DNA from: Spongilla lacustris
Taxonomy: Eukaryota; Porifera; Demospongiae; Spongillida; Spongillidae
Assembly (NCBI GenBank): GCA_949361645.1
Contig: OX442416.1
Span: forward strand, 11,599,869 to 11,663,868
DNA length: 64,000 nt
Reading direction: 5' to 3'
This document shows positions 34,311-46,310 of the stretch, in pieces. Positions within the stretch are counted from its first letter, which is position 1, and each line of letters starts with the position of its first letter. The translations under genes and the position numbers were made by a program. A model generated the notes under the pieces. That model was given only the letters and a program-made list of their open reading frames with translations, did no database searches and had not been told where the DNA came from.

Positions 34311-35385
34311 TCCACAATCAGTGTATTGAGAGGTTATGGAGAGATGTGTTTACACTGTGCACACAATCTGTTCTATACCATGGAAGAGGAGGGGCTGCTA
34401 GATTGTGAAAATGAAGTACATGTCTGTTGTCTCCATTATGTATTTTTAAGTCGTATCGATAATAGCTTACAAGTATTTAAGGAGGCATGGAATCAGCATC
34501 TTCTAAGTTCTGAAGGCAACCTTTCACCATGCCAGTTATGGATCAGGGGGAATCCAATACAGAAAACATACCTGAGGTATGGCATTTTTGATATTGGAAA
34601 AATTGTGCATACATTTTTAAATCACTAAAAACAAGACACAAGCACACAACACTGTATAAACCAGATAGCTTATAGGTGTCTGATGTTTCACACCTACCTA
34701 ATAATTGTGTGTTTGTTAGCAGAACTCAGCATATGTGCAGCAATCTTATAACTTGCAGGCAATGCCTGTGGTCAAGACTTGACTGAAATACTTCATTTCA
34801 ACGTTAGGCTACCTGACTTGCTGTGAAGTCCTCTCTACTGTCCCTCATCAGCATGTGACATGGCCTTGATTGATGAATGTAGAATTTTATTTGAATGTAC
34901 ACTCTAAAGTCATATAGTTTCGGCATGCAGCTGCAGAGCTCTGAAGCTGCATGCCGAAACTATATGACTTTACTGTATGGTGTTGCTATCAACACCATAT
35001 ACAACACCATACAGGTAATATATTGTATGCCTAATAGCTGGTTACTAAGACTTGCCCGCACAATAATATGCTTACCCCAGCTATATTGTATACAGATATG
35101 ATTTGAAGGGAAATAAACTTGGTACATATACTTACACACATGATTATATGAATTATTTTGCAGGAGGATTTGAATACTTATGGTATCGACTGGAATGGTC
35201 CACTTGCTGTTTCAAGAAACGATGATGATTATGAAGTCACAGTACCTTATATTCAATCTATAGCTCCTTTACCAGATGGTGTATTACATGACTTGCAGGA
35301 AACTGTTCATCTTCTTGACCACAGTTGTAACCATCGAATTGACTTGTACATGACAGCTTTGCAATTTGTTAGTAGTAGATTGTAA
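34311..35385 (+). pseudogene. Integrase-core transposase gene, C-terminal exons
   Basis: Exon 34311-34576 reads HNQCIERLWRDVF and, after a one-base shift, NLFYTMEEEGLLDCENEVH, CLHYVFLSRIDNSLQ and EAWNQHLLSSEGNLSPCQLW, ending at a GTATGG donor. Exon 35164-35385, after a TTTTGCAG acceptor, reads EDLNTYGIDWNGPL and ends in HRIDLYMTALQFVSSRL. This is the end of an integrase-like DDE transposase widespread in animal genomes, in which the HNQRIERLWRDVF block follows the catalytic region. The catalytic part is missing and a palindromic-word island sits where it should join. The frameshift shows decay. The intron holds a perfect hairpin (34907-34971). Confidence 0.65.
34907..34971. repeat. Perfect 27-bp inverted repeat
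   Basis: AAAGTCATATAGTTTCGGC at 34907 and onwards is mirrored exactly with an 11-base loop, inside the intron of the integrase relic. Such a stem would be very stable in RNA. No terminator-like U run follows. Confidence 0.8.
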
Positions 35386-35389
35386 GTGA

Positions 35390-37360
35390 ATGTTGAAATG
35401 TGCAATTTGTTACTAGTAGATTGTGGAGAAAGAAAATGCATGTGCGCGCATGAATGAAACCTTTTTTTTTCACCGTATTATTTCCTGCATGCACGTAAAG
35501 GTTCATGGTTGTGGAGATACTATCGATAAACACTGCCTTTTTTTCTTTCCTTTTTTTTTTTTTTCATGGGAGGGGACCTGGGTGTTGTACATCATGTGTA
35601 TAGGGGCAAAATTACAATACAAACCACTTTACATTCACTGTAAATTCATTTTGGGAATACTTTTTTATGTTCATGCAATTACACAGTAATTTTACAGAGG
35701 TTTTTAAAATTAAGTGGCTCAGTCCATTATTTATTTTCTGGTGTATATAACCATGCTGTGGAGCAAGCCCGTTCTGAAGGCACATGCAGTCAAGGCTAAG
35801 ATAGCTAGATACTATACCATGCAGTTTGGTAACATAAGGGAAATAGAATTCACTACTCTATACGGTATCTCCCTCCCTCTCCCCTGCATGCAGCCCCACA
35901 GCATGATACTGAGGACGGTTTATGTGTTGGTTCTTGTGTCACCAACAACGCAGCTTCAGCTTGAAAACTGTGATTATTGACAAATAATTCGACAATGAAA
36001 TATCGCGATATAGACGATATCGGCAAAGAACCATATCGCGGCAGCACTAGCTACAATACAATTCCCTTGAGTGATCGCTCAATATTTCCGAAACATCACC
36101 AGAAATTAAAAATATGGATACAAAACATTTTATTGTGTCTTGGCCTTGTAAAAGAACATATTAACATTAAATGGAGACACCAAATCTATCTACCTTGTAT
36201 GAAATAATGGCTTCTTGTAGAATACAAATACAGTAAGATATCTGAAGCTTCCTCCACTATAGTGCCAGTGGTTGCACTATTGAAAACACTGATGAATGAG
36301 GAGGCTAAATATGGGAAGGAGTAATCAAGGCAATACATGCATGCCTACATTTCAGCGATTGTCGAATGGAATATATAATTCAAAAACTGAGATTTCTTTG
36401 CATGTGAATGATGATTTATTCTTAACTTGTCAGTAATTTTTTGGTCTCTTGGTTTGTAAAAATTTTTTTTAGAATCCACAATACATGTAATAGTACACAA
36501 AGTTCAATATACATCATAATAAATAATTTTTACTGAAAACATGATAAAAATGTCACTTTGTTGTCCGTGTACAGGGATTGATTGCTGCTCCATCATCAAA
36601 CCATAGACCACAATCGCCAATTTGTTGGTCTCTAATTAAATGATCCATTTTAGATACTACCCCCAAATAGCACTTTTAATGTCATAGCTATAGATCCCAT
36701 TGTGACTAATTCTCTTGACTGGTATACTCTGAGGTATGAGTCTCATTCATAAATTCAAATTCAAAAAACCTTCATCAGTCCCTTGCAGCATGCATGGAGG
36801 TATACTTCTGAGATGCACTTCAGTCTAGCTACTAGGATGCACTGCACTTCAAGCTGCTAGGATGAACTGTACTTCTAGCTGCTAGCTGATAATGCATGCA
36901 GCATAATATTTAATTGTATGTGGAATAAACACCAAAGTAAAACTTTTGAGATGTGACTAGAATTACAGCGAGCTTATAACCTGCAGGGTTTGTATCCCAA
37001 TGGCGCTGTGTAGATATATGCAACCTACTTGCTATCAAGGCTCAACATATACTTCACTTAGGCCATGCACCAGATTTGCTGTGAGGTCTTTGTTGTCCGA
37101 CTCCCACATGTATATGATGAATTTGACACTGGTCAGTGCGAGAAAGCAAGGGCCATGATACACTGAAAAACATACAGTCCTATATATAATATTCAGTGAC
37201 CGTGTTTCGCATCCAAATGTATGTAATATTAACATGCAGATATCATTGTTTAAATTAAATTATGCATAATAAAATAGATATCTTACATCCCGTGTTACAT
37301 GCGTATGATTACTTTGCATCGTATACGTGCATAATGTATTATCTTATACATGTATACATT
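35390..37360. other. Central spacer, no gene seen
   Basis: The middle of the giant palindrome's spacer. It contains T runs near 35460 and 35555 and a CGATAT-rich piece near 36000-36025 (ATATCGCGATAT). Only short frames occur. Not repeated in the arms. Confidence 0.4.
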
Positions 37361-37361
37361 G

Positions 37362-37545
37362 CAGGAGGATTTGAATATGTATATGGAATGGTCCACTTTC
37401 TGTTTCCAAACAATAAAATGATGATTATGACTCGGTTTGACACAGTGTACAGCACGACTTACGTTCAACCTCTTAACAACCATAGCATTGCATTTGTCAG
37501 CTTTGCAGTGATAAATTTGTTGACAGATAAGTGAATCGGTGATTA
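37362..37545 (+). pseudogene. Second, more decayed integrase exon
   Basis: After TACATTGCAG the sequence GAGGATTTGAATA, GGAATGGTCCACTT, CTGTTTC and GATGATTATGA repeats the start of the exon at 35164 in the same order, with deletions that break the frame. It is therefore a tandem or dispersed second copy of the integrase terminal exon. Confidence 0.6.
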
Positions 37546-38462
37546 AATATTAATGTCAGCTTTGCAAGCTGTTACTAGACAATTGTGCCGGGTGAAAAAA
37601 CAAGTGAATACATTGTATAATTGGGGGTGATTATGAAAAGGCCTCACAATGACACCATTAAGATACAATGGAAATGCACACATAAATTGAACACACAATC
37701 TTAGCAATAAGTAAACTACACGTCTAGAAACAATGCACATGACAAAGAGAAATGGACAATGGCTCAAGATCATGTTGGCATAATTATAAATGAACAGGAC
37801 CTATGCACGGACCCAGCTCAATTGAGAAGAATCAATTCTATTTTTTTATTGTTGATGGATCTTTTTGCATGGAATTGTTCCCAACTGATAACATATACAA
37901 GTAAGTACAAAAGCATTCTTTAGAAAGTTGGTGATTTCAAAATTATCCTATATGTAGCTTATGATAAACTACAACTTGCTATATATAGGGCTTTATTATT
38001 GTTAGACCCTTGTTTCGCAGTCTTTTATACTCCATCCTATAGCAGCTTGAAGTGCAGTAAATCTAGCAGCTAGAAGTGCATGCTTGACATCCCAAGTTAG
38101 TACTCTATAGAAGTACCTCCATGCTTGCTAAAGGTTTTTTTTAATGAATTGAAACTCATCCCTACCAGTCGGGTCAAATGTGATGCCCATGGGATATAGC
38201 TATGACATTACAATTTTTTTTTTTTTTTTTGGGGTGGGGGGGGGGGGGGGGGGGAATAGTATCTAAAATGAATTATTTAATTGCCCCAAAATTTTTGGTC
38301 CAGGACGATCATTATAAGACCAAAAACATGGTGACAAGTTTTTTTTTAATAATTATTCCTCATTCACAAATTAATCTCAATTTTTATATTGTTCCATTCT
38401 GAAATCGCTGAAATGTAGGCTCGATACACCTCTTTTATGTACACATACTTTGACATATAGTG
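37546..38462. other. No gene seen; T and G homopolymers
   Basis: Includes a T run at 38212-38230 followed by a G-rich run to 38255. Otherwise AT-rich DNA without supported features. Confidence 0.4.
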
Positions 38463-38680
38463 CTGTCACGGAGGAAAGTGTCCGTCGGAGTAACTTGTCC
38501 TAACCGGACATTTTACTCCGGAGTAACCGGACGTTTTACTCCGGAGTAAATTGTCCTAACCGGATGTTTTACTCCGGAGTAAATTGTCCTAACCGGACGT
38601 TTTACTCCGGAGTAAATTGTCCTAACCGGACATTTTACTCTAGAGTAAATTGTCCCCCAACGGAGTAAGCGGTCCGACAT
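38463..38680. repeat. Palindromic-word island (TTTACTCCGGAGTAAA / TTGTCCTAACCGGACA)
   Basis: Two imperfect palindromes, TTTACTCCGGAGTAAA and TTGTCCTAACCGGACA, alternate about five times with a period near 36. The left edge is CTGTCACGG. The alternation of a GTCC..GGAC palindrome with a second one is the same plan as at 18325-18500. Confidence 0.75.
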
Positions 38681-38819
38681 TGTGCCGTAAATTTTGATTT
38701 CAAACTATACATAGTCCGCAGCCAGGTGGTGTAAGTTTTTAATCACTACACCGATAAAGGCGATAAGGATTAAGGAGCGCAGCTGGCTTTTCAGATATTG
38801 CATGTGACTTATACTACAG

Positions 38820-39665
38820 CTGCTTAAATGGATGAGAGGACAGATGAACGAGGAACGAGAGTTTTCTGATGTCCACACTCCACAGGTACCCTGCGCCGCT
38901 AATGAAAAGTGAATCCTTCCCTCGAAGAAAAGCAAACAGGTATAGATTGTCCACTTGTTAATACACTCCTGTTCAGTAGCATGAGTTACAACTGAGCAAT
39001 ATTTTAATGCATGCATGCTTATAGTGAAGTAGACTACTACGGAATAATTGTGTTTCATACTACAGAGTCAGAGTGGAAGTTTTTAAAAAGCAGTACAAGA
39101 CATGCAAAGAAAGGCATGTGGGTGGAAGTGATACTGATTCAGCAAACACCAGAGGAAGCAAATCATGAAGTCCTGCCACAGTGATCATACTGCTGGTTGG
39201 TATCCTAGCTTATAAATAAGGTGTCAGAATTAACGTTTTTACTGGCCTAGCTGCATGACAGGTGGCAGCTGTTTTGGCATGTCCAGGGAAAGTGATTAGC
39301 ATCAAAATGATAAAAGTTTAACAGCAAGACGGCTTATTTTGCAACAGCTATAGCTCACCCGGCTAATATATGCAACATGGTCATTGTATGTTTCAGCAGA
39401 GTGAAATTAGTCAGAATTTATCAAGAGGCCTTGAAGAACAGGTTCTCTCCATGCAAGTTTCCAGTGGAGAAAAATGAAGAGAAGAGTTAGTGTTAACTAG
39501 CTGAATTAACAACTGAGTATAGAAATTTTCTGAATGTCTATTGACAAAAGGAAAATTATTGACTGTTCAGGATGCAAGGAGTGGTACCACTGTGGACTGT
39601 GTGGCGGATATTCTAGAAAGAGCCTCAAATGAGTTGGATTGTGTGTGGTCTTGTACTTCATGTAA
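38820..39665 (+). pseudogene. PHD-finger gene relic
   Basis: Pieces in plus-strand order are KWMRGQMNEEREFSDVHTPQ (ending near 38885 at a GTACCC donor), ESEWKFLKSSTRHAKKGMWV (39068 on), IYQEALKNRFSPCKFPVEKN (about 39418) and a PHD-like zinc finger DCSGCKEWYHC...CVADILERASNELDCVWSCTSC with a one-base shift after YHC (39560-39663). The PHD spacing (C-x2-C, WYH, W-x-C-x2-C) is clear. Shifts and stops make it a relic as written. Only its last about 140 bases lie within the palindrome arm, mirrored at 33600-33745, so the inner breakpoint cuts this gene. Confidence 0.45.
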
Positions 39666-41315
39666 GTGATGAAACTGAATATGAATACTGACCTATATAG
39701 CTCATAAACATTGATTGTGATACTGCTCATTCCTGTCCTTGATGTACATGTATTAATTTATGTTATGGCAGTTCATATTGAAATCATAGGGCACATCAAT
39801 TCGTGGCGAATAGCAAACTGTCCTGGGACAAATTTAATTCCTTGGCCTATGAGTTAGTTCAGAATTTAACTGACATCTATACTTTACGAAACTTGTATAG
39901 GTCATGAGGGTAAATTGTCCCCCCCGTATAGAATGTAACTACATTCCACACTAGGATGACTCGCCCGATTGTTTTCCTATACTGTTCTTCCTGCCTACAG
40001 CGTTCTCATTATGTCATCCAAACTAATAACATCTGCACAGCTGAACAGTGATGATAATGATAGCTCATTACTGAAGTACGTGTCTCAATAATAAAAAAGC
40101 ACTATCAGACAAGATCTTTATTAGTTAATTATAATCAGCTCACAATTTTTATAATTTGCTAATCTTTAGCCGATAAGGTGAAGTGCATGCAGAAGGCTAT
40201 TATTGGGACACATATCATGCTAAGTAAAGGCACGCGGTGAAATGTCTGCATCCGAATGTTTCTTATAATATTATTCAGTACCGTTTGAATGGGACATACT
40301 GGCAACATTTTTGGTCAAGGAAAGCTGATGCTTACAAGCAATATAGATTATTAAATTTATAAATCATATGGATTATGCTAAATAACAAACTGATTAATGG
40401 ATCAGGGAATTACCTATATACCAATCAACACTGTCAGAGGATGTAACAGTAAGTGGCAATTACTTCCAATGCGTGTGTGTACTTTCCGTAACTGATCAGT
40501 AATTACATGTAAGCTTAAGGTTCATCTTCGCTACTTGTCCAATTAACACTCCATGCAACATGGGGGATTTAGGCGGTACAGGTTGCAATACTTCTATCTT
40601 CATATCACTGAACAGGCTTGGGTAGTAAAAGGACATCCAAGTTTGGGAATAACCTTTGCATTATATAACCTTGTTCCTGAAGTATGCCAGGCACGACAAA
40701 CAATGTGAATTTGTGTTTATGTGACATTAGTATATACACTCAGACTATATGGATCCTATTTATCTCAATATATTTCAGACTCTCATATCAGATTTCAGCC
40801 ATGCATTATATATATATTTTTAATGAAATGCTCGTATATGTGCTAAGTAATGCTTTCAACTGGTGAGAATTTAAAGAACAAGAGCTCCACTTGCTGAGTA
40901 CAGTGTGTGATACGAAAATACCACCAGTCCACCACTTCATACCCATATCATATTGGGGTTGCATAAAAGGTTTCCCAGCTTTGAAATAAATGTAATATGC
41001 ACAAGTAGGTTACCAGAATACAATGTTAAGTAGCAAGTAGATTGTGATATTATTTATCTTGGCGCGAATTATTGGCCAGCGTTTAGCTACTAGTACTGAC
41101 TATGAATCTATGACACCGGCTCATTCAAGGCCTTTTTAAAAATCATCTTTTTATATTGCTTCGAAACTTGCCTAAACTTTAAATAGCAAGTTTGCTCCAT
41201 AGTTGTTAACGTTTGACATCAGTCATGACATGAACTGTTCAACGTTTTATCCGAAACTACTTACCAGCATCAAATGAATTCACCGTAGACCACAAAGCCA
41301 CGTGCGCGTATTAAA

Positions 41316-41582
41316 ATGGCGTCGCGACAACAACAAACGCTCGCAGTCCGACCTGGCAGACCAGGGTGCGAAAAGCACTTGAACACTGCAGAAATACTCC
41401 GTTGTGGAAATTTGAAGTCATCATTAAGACGGTACATGATGAAACCCGAGCTCACAGCGACGTAATTGGTATTAACGTGTTTTTAAAATATTAACAGATG
41501 ACGAGGAAAGGGGCTCAGATTTGTTTGTGGATCTGATCACATGCAACATCAGGGCTCAATATGGATGTGGCTTTGCTATGAC
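41316..41582 (+). CDS. Short two-exon candidate gene, right-arm copy
   Basis: ATG at 41316 (AAAATGGCG) opens MASRQQQTLAVRPGRPGC and runs 49 codons to TAA at 41463. A second open exon, 41498-41582, lies between ATTAACAG and GTAAGT and reads DEERGSDLFVDLITCNIRAQ and YGCGFAMT. A GTAATT donor beside the stop could connect them, though the phase requires one base of adjustment. The copy is identical to the left-arm mirror, so either selection or recent duplication keeps it. No family is recognised. A CpG-rich 5' end with CACGTG at 41300 fits a promoter. Confidence 0.45.
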
Positions 41583-41814
41583 GTAAGTCAAGCGCATGTA
41601 AGAAACAGTGGTTGTTCTGAAAGATGAAATGGGGAGAGCTGGAGAGAGCGGGAGGGAAGACACGTGGTATCACCTTGATTTACGTGCATTATTCCCCTTC
41701 ATTAATTTCACTATGTAAGGTGCTGCACTATTTGTGTACTGCACGTAGCAGTAGGGTTTCTGAGCTAAGCTTCTGCTGATCATTACCCATGCAATGCAAC
41801 AACATAGTTGATTA

Positions 41815-41960
41815 CATCATTTCTGTGTTGTTTGGAAGTTAGGTGTTCTATTTCAGTTTGGGGAGGCTGTATGACATTGATGAGCAATGTGGGTTGCATG
41901 GTAGAAGCATATACAACTATCATTGTGTGCTATCTCTGGTCTGATGTCATCCTAATCTCT

Positions 41961-41994
<34 letters not shown>

Positions 41995-42570
41995 TTAGGA
42001 GATGAATTTGATGCTGTGTCAGTGTAGGGCATGGGGTCCACCTACAGCATTGTGAACTTTCAGTGTGCATCAAAGTCAGGCTACACAACACAAGTTGATG
42101 CCCACTGAGTGTGTGTGTGTGGGACTGTTGTGGATATGAGGATGGTAAGTGTTCTGTGTGGGGAAGCTATGTGATATATTGTATATGATGCATGTGTGAG
42201 GTATCATCATTTGTGCAATTGTGTGATATTCTGTATCGAAATGAATTTGATGTGTAGGGCATGTGGTCCACCTTTGAGTTATTAAGTGTGTGGACGAAAG
42301 TTGCTAAACGTGAACGAGACAGCACTTGCGAGTAACTTTAACGTGAACAAGACAGCACTCTTGTGGGTACTCACTTGTGCTTGCGTACATGCATATCAGT
42401 ACTTTTTAACCAAGCCATGTAACTTATTACTTACGCATATGCATATGTTTATGCTGCATGCATATTAACCGCTAGAATTTTCACCTGCACCAAGTGCAGG
42501 TATAAGTATTGGGCTACCTGCGTGCTGAAAAAAGCAGCCTGTATATTTCAAACCCTGTAAATTCTACTAA
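41815..42570 (+). repeat. Repeated exon-like units, right arm
   Basis: Mirror of 30783-31560. The unit marker GGATATGAGGATGGTAAGTG (a donor context) and the acceptor-like TTAGGAGATGAATTTGATG recur; further copies lie at 45690-45900 and 45965-46185. A C run of about 36 at 41961-41996 is longer than the G run in the left arm. Confidence 0.45.
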
Positions 42571-42656
42571 GGGGGGCTCAAAGCTCCACACGCGCACATA
42601 CTGGCCAGACTGTCCATGCAGCATGGGTCATGTCCTCACCAAGGCAATAGTTAGCT

Positions 42657-43574
42657 CTTTGACTTGGATTCACTAAATGGTATACAGCGAGTGAAGGAAT
42701 ACATACATCATATGGGACAGTTTCCGAGAAAATGGCCCTTCGTTTATGATTATAAAATCTTATAAAATTGCTTTGCATTTGAATCATAATAACTTCTGAA
42801 TGGTTAAGGCTATCGACTTCCTATTTTCAACACTTTGTACCACACCATTTCTCTATGGTAAAATACATTTTGGGGTCTTGCACTTGCTCCGTGCCAGTAT
42901 TGCAACGTCCGATACCCCACCGGGTTCAAACCCGCCATAACTTTCTGTAGGAGTAATCAAATCACTTCAAATTAGGTTTGTAGGTAGAGAGGTCCTATAT
43001 CTATCGATTTGTTATGCCATCCGTTACGGAGATACAGTTGAACAAACTACGTGCACGTTTTCCTGCTTGATTCACGCCAATGTTATAATCCCCGCCTCCC
43101 CATACATTGAGTGGAATGCAATTTGCCCAAATCAGTGGTGTGAATCGAGCGCAAAAATGTGCACATTGTTTGTTCAACTGTATCTCTGTAACGGATGGAT
43201 AAAAATTAACTAACAGAACAAATAGATAGATATAGGACCTCTCTACCTACAAACCAAATTTGAAGCGATTTGATTACTCCTACAGAAAGTTATGGCGGGT
43301 TTGAACCCAGTGGGGTATCGGACGTTGCAATACTGGCACGGAGCAAGTGCAAGACCCCAAAATGTATTTTACTGTAGAGAAATGGTGTGGTACAAAGTGT
43401 TGAAAATAGGAAGTCGATAGCCTTAACCGTTCAGAAGTTATTATGATTCAAATGCAAAGCAATTTTATAAGATTTTATAATCATAAACGAAGGGCTATTT
43501 TCTCGGAAACTGTCCCATATGATGTATGTATTCCTTCACTCGCTGTATACCATTTAGTGAATCCAAGTCAAAGA
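42657..43574. mobile_element. GGGACAGT foldback MITE, full palindrome
   Basis: TTTGACTTGGATTCACTAAA at 42658 is mirrored at 43574, and the two arms of about 440 bases meet near 43115. Each arm carries the type-A family words, including ATGGGACAGTTTCCGAG, TCCTATTTTCAACACTTTG, CTTGCACTTGCTCCGTGCC and TCCGTTACGGAGATACAG. It lies in a right-arm segment with no left-arm match. No target duplication could be found. Confidence 0.85.
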
Positions 43575-43689
43575 CATTGGTTGTACATAATTAGTGGTGA
43601 GTAGTGTGACCGTCATACACCTAAAATGCAGAGAAAAAATAATACATTTACATACATGTACATCTAGAAATAGAATTATAGTTGCCTCC

Positions 43690-43960
43690 TCAATGACTTC
43701 CCCTTCATTTGAATGTCGGCAAACTGTTCGCCCATCTTCTAAAAATCAGCTGGTGACCCAGTTTGCCAATGAATGCAATAAAGCTATCAACATCTTTGGG
43801 ATCTGAAAAAGCCTGCTCAGATTCATATTTGTAGGCCATATAGGCATCGACAGTGCAGATCCCGGTTCCAAACATGTGATACCACCAACAGTCAGTGTAC
43901 CATGTCACATTCCATTGCCAGCGAACCTTGGTGCAATATCAATTACACTAAAGTTTTCAC
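43690..43960 (-). pseudogene. Transposase C-terminal relic, piggyBac-like
   Basis: The minus strand is open over about 80 codons and reads WNVTWYTDCWWYHMFGTGIC, VDAYMAYKYESEQAF, DPKDVDSFIAFIGKL and GHQLIFRR. A W..W..HMF....VDAY..YK pattern followed by a short helix ending LGHQLI is what follows the catalytic core in piggyBac-type transposases, though neither catalytic residues nor flanks were seen. Upstream on this strand the frames are broken. Placement is tentative; another DDE superfamily is possible. Confidence 0.35.
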
Positions 43961-44855
43961 AATCATGTGCGGTCGTTTGACATGCTACCTCTTATGGTGA
44001 CATGGGTGAATGCTTGGCTGTGGAGCCGCAGTTTGATATGATGAATTTGAGGTTCTTCTTGGCCTGTATGGACAGTTGTTGCCTCAAGCAGAATGTGATC
44101 ACCAATTCATATCCTCAGACTCTCCTGTAGCCCACATGGTTAATAAATGCTTAGGGAAACCTTAAGTTGCTCCATGGCTGTTTAGAGCCTCTAGTGTTTT
44201 CACAGAGGAAAAGGCACTATTGACATGTACAACATGCAAGGATCCAAAATAGTGCTATGTTAATCGTAAGGTGCCCCCCCCCCCCCCCCCCCTCCCCCCC
44301 CCGTCATTGCATCACATGCAAGCCAATCTCATTCGTCCTTGTATGCGCTGAACATTTCTTATTTTACGAGCACTAAAGGAATTGTTTGTACATGAGGCAT
44401 TGAGGTTAATAATAGCCTTTGTAAGGATTCTTAAGAGTTGTACTTAGCGCAATGCAGTTCAATAGCACCTTGGCATTACATATAGCAATCTTGAACATAG
44501 GACATAGGTACTTAATATTGCTTTAAGAAAAAAATGAGAAAAAAGTGTCCATTTATAGTTGGTAGTAAAATCTAGGCTTCAAATTGATATTGGCACGTAC
44601 TTATCTGTTCCTAAGCTGAATTTGAAAGATAGGAAGGTAGCTATAGATGCCAGCTGTGCATGTAAAAAAAAAAAGGTCACAAAGGCACTTATGTAGAATA
44701 GTCTTGTTTACATAAGTGGTTAGAATTGTGGTCAACTCATAAAGCATGAAATCATTGAGGTCAAGAGTTAATGATTTATATCCTTACATATGTGTTAGTA
44801 TGTTTAGTATTTTGTTTCTGACACATGTGTGATGGATTGGTTAAGATTGACCCCT
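43961..44855. other. No gene seen; long C run
   Basis: A C-rich run at 44274-44302 with a T interruption. The surrounding DNA has short frames only. Right-arm-only sequence. Confidence 0.4.
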
Positions 44856-44859
44856 CTAT

Positions 44860-45198
44860 GTGTTCTGCACTACCACTAAAGTAATTAAGGAAGTAATTTC
44901 ATTGGACCCGCCCCCCGGTCACAAACTTGTTCTCTTTGATTGCTTGTATCACCGGCTCCTTGTCACTGCTGAGGGTAGTTTCACTTTCCAAATGACTAAA
45001 AGAGGCCTTCGGCATCCTCATCAAGATTGCAACAATTCCGCTTTCTGTACTGTTGCATCACTCAAACTAAGCCTTCTTTATCAATGCCCCGAACTGTTGT
45101 GCCATCCGACCACTTTATGTGATTTCGACACTGGTGACCTGCTCCGATACCTGTGCAACACTTCTAGAACAATTCTGATTCTTTTTATTTCATTTTAA
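44860..45198 (+). CDS. Unrecognised open frame of about 112 codons
   Basis: Open from 44860 to a TAA at 45196, but the first codon is GTG and no ATG start precedes it, so if real it is an exon or a fragment. It passes SLDPPPGHKLVLFDCLYHR and ends in a hydrophobic tail. No domain is recognised, and no neighbouring exon was found. It lies in the segment where the right arm differs from the left. Confidence 0.2.
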   Translation: MFCTTTKVIKEVISLDPPPGHKLVLFDCLYHRLLVTAEGSFTFQMTKRGLRHPHQDCNNSAFCTVASLKLSLLYQCPELLCHPTTLCDFDTGDLLRYLCNTSRTILILFISF

Positions 45199-46183
45199 AT
45201 CTTTCCTACAACAGCATCACCAACAATGAAGTTGTTTCTCATTTTCGCTGTAATGCCCACAAATTGATGGATGTGCAATGTCTAGATGCTTTTATCTTGT
45301 GACACAAGATGAAAGATAGTGGAAAACCAAGTAGCATGTGCTAAATACTAAATAAGACGAAACATTATTAGAGTTTTAAAAGCAGCCATTTGTTATTTTT
45401 CAGCACCTTAGTTAGTCCTAGGGCAATTGGAGGTTAAAAAGGTTGAAGTATATTATGACTGAGGTTTCTAAAGATGTTTCAGTAATAGAACAATGCACGA
45501 ATTTGATCATGTACATGTAGGCCCTTTCAAAATGGGTGTGTACCTTATAGGCAAACCAATATGACCTAATAACACTGTATTGTATATATAAACCACATAT
45601 CCACTGTTGTGGGCAAACCTGGTAAATGTTTTGCATGTACCAAGTAGTGTAATTTAGGCTACCAAAAAATGCACCACCTGTATGGTACAATTTTTGTGTG
45701 CCAGACTGTGCGATATGAGAATAGCAGGTGTTCAGTGTGGGGAAGCTGTGTGATGAACCTTGTATATGGTGCATGTGTGACAGAGTAGAAGCATACAATG
45801 TATGCAATCTCTTGTGTGATGTCATCTTATTCACCCCCTCCTCTCCCGCACAAACAGTGTTGGTGTAGGGAATTGAGTCCACCTATAACATTGTATGTTG
45901 TGACCTGCTGGGCATCTTGAGCACATTCATTGTGCACCAATGGCTACCAATAAAGGTGGATATGAGGATGGTAGGTTTTCTGTGTACTAATATTGTGGGG
46001 ATGGTGTAAAATCATTGATTGGGTAAGGGTGTGCAAACAAATAATACCCATAGTACAGTATAGCATGCATGCAGTTTATTGTAGACGCTTATGCAAGTAT
46101 TATTATATCACCTATTCTCCCCTCTCCCTTCAGCGCAGAGATGGTTTTTATGCTGCATCAATGCATAATCATATATATCAGTG

Positions 46184-46310
46184 AGGATGTCTAGTGGTGC
46201 TGTGGGAACCCAATGGGATCATCCTGGTGTTCACAGTGGATAGATCAAGTGGAGGTGGTAACTACTCTGCTGTGGCAACAGTTGCTGTTCCTGCATCCCC
46301 CAGTTACCTT
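46184..46310 (+). CDS. Possible fibronectin-III-like exon fragment, right arm
   Basis: Plus-strand mirror of 28129-28235, reading CLVVLWEPNGIILVFTVDRS and continuing to VAVPASPSYLG. It follows the repeated exon-like units and may be the next part of the same ancient gene. Homology with the left arm stops just after GGTAACTGGG in reverse (46309). Confidence 0.3.

Noticed and set aside
45418..45882. 154-codon minus-strand frame
   Set aside because: It overlaps the repeated exon-like units on the other strand, has no domain and biased composition.
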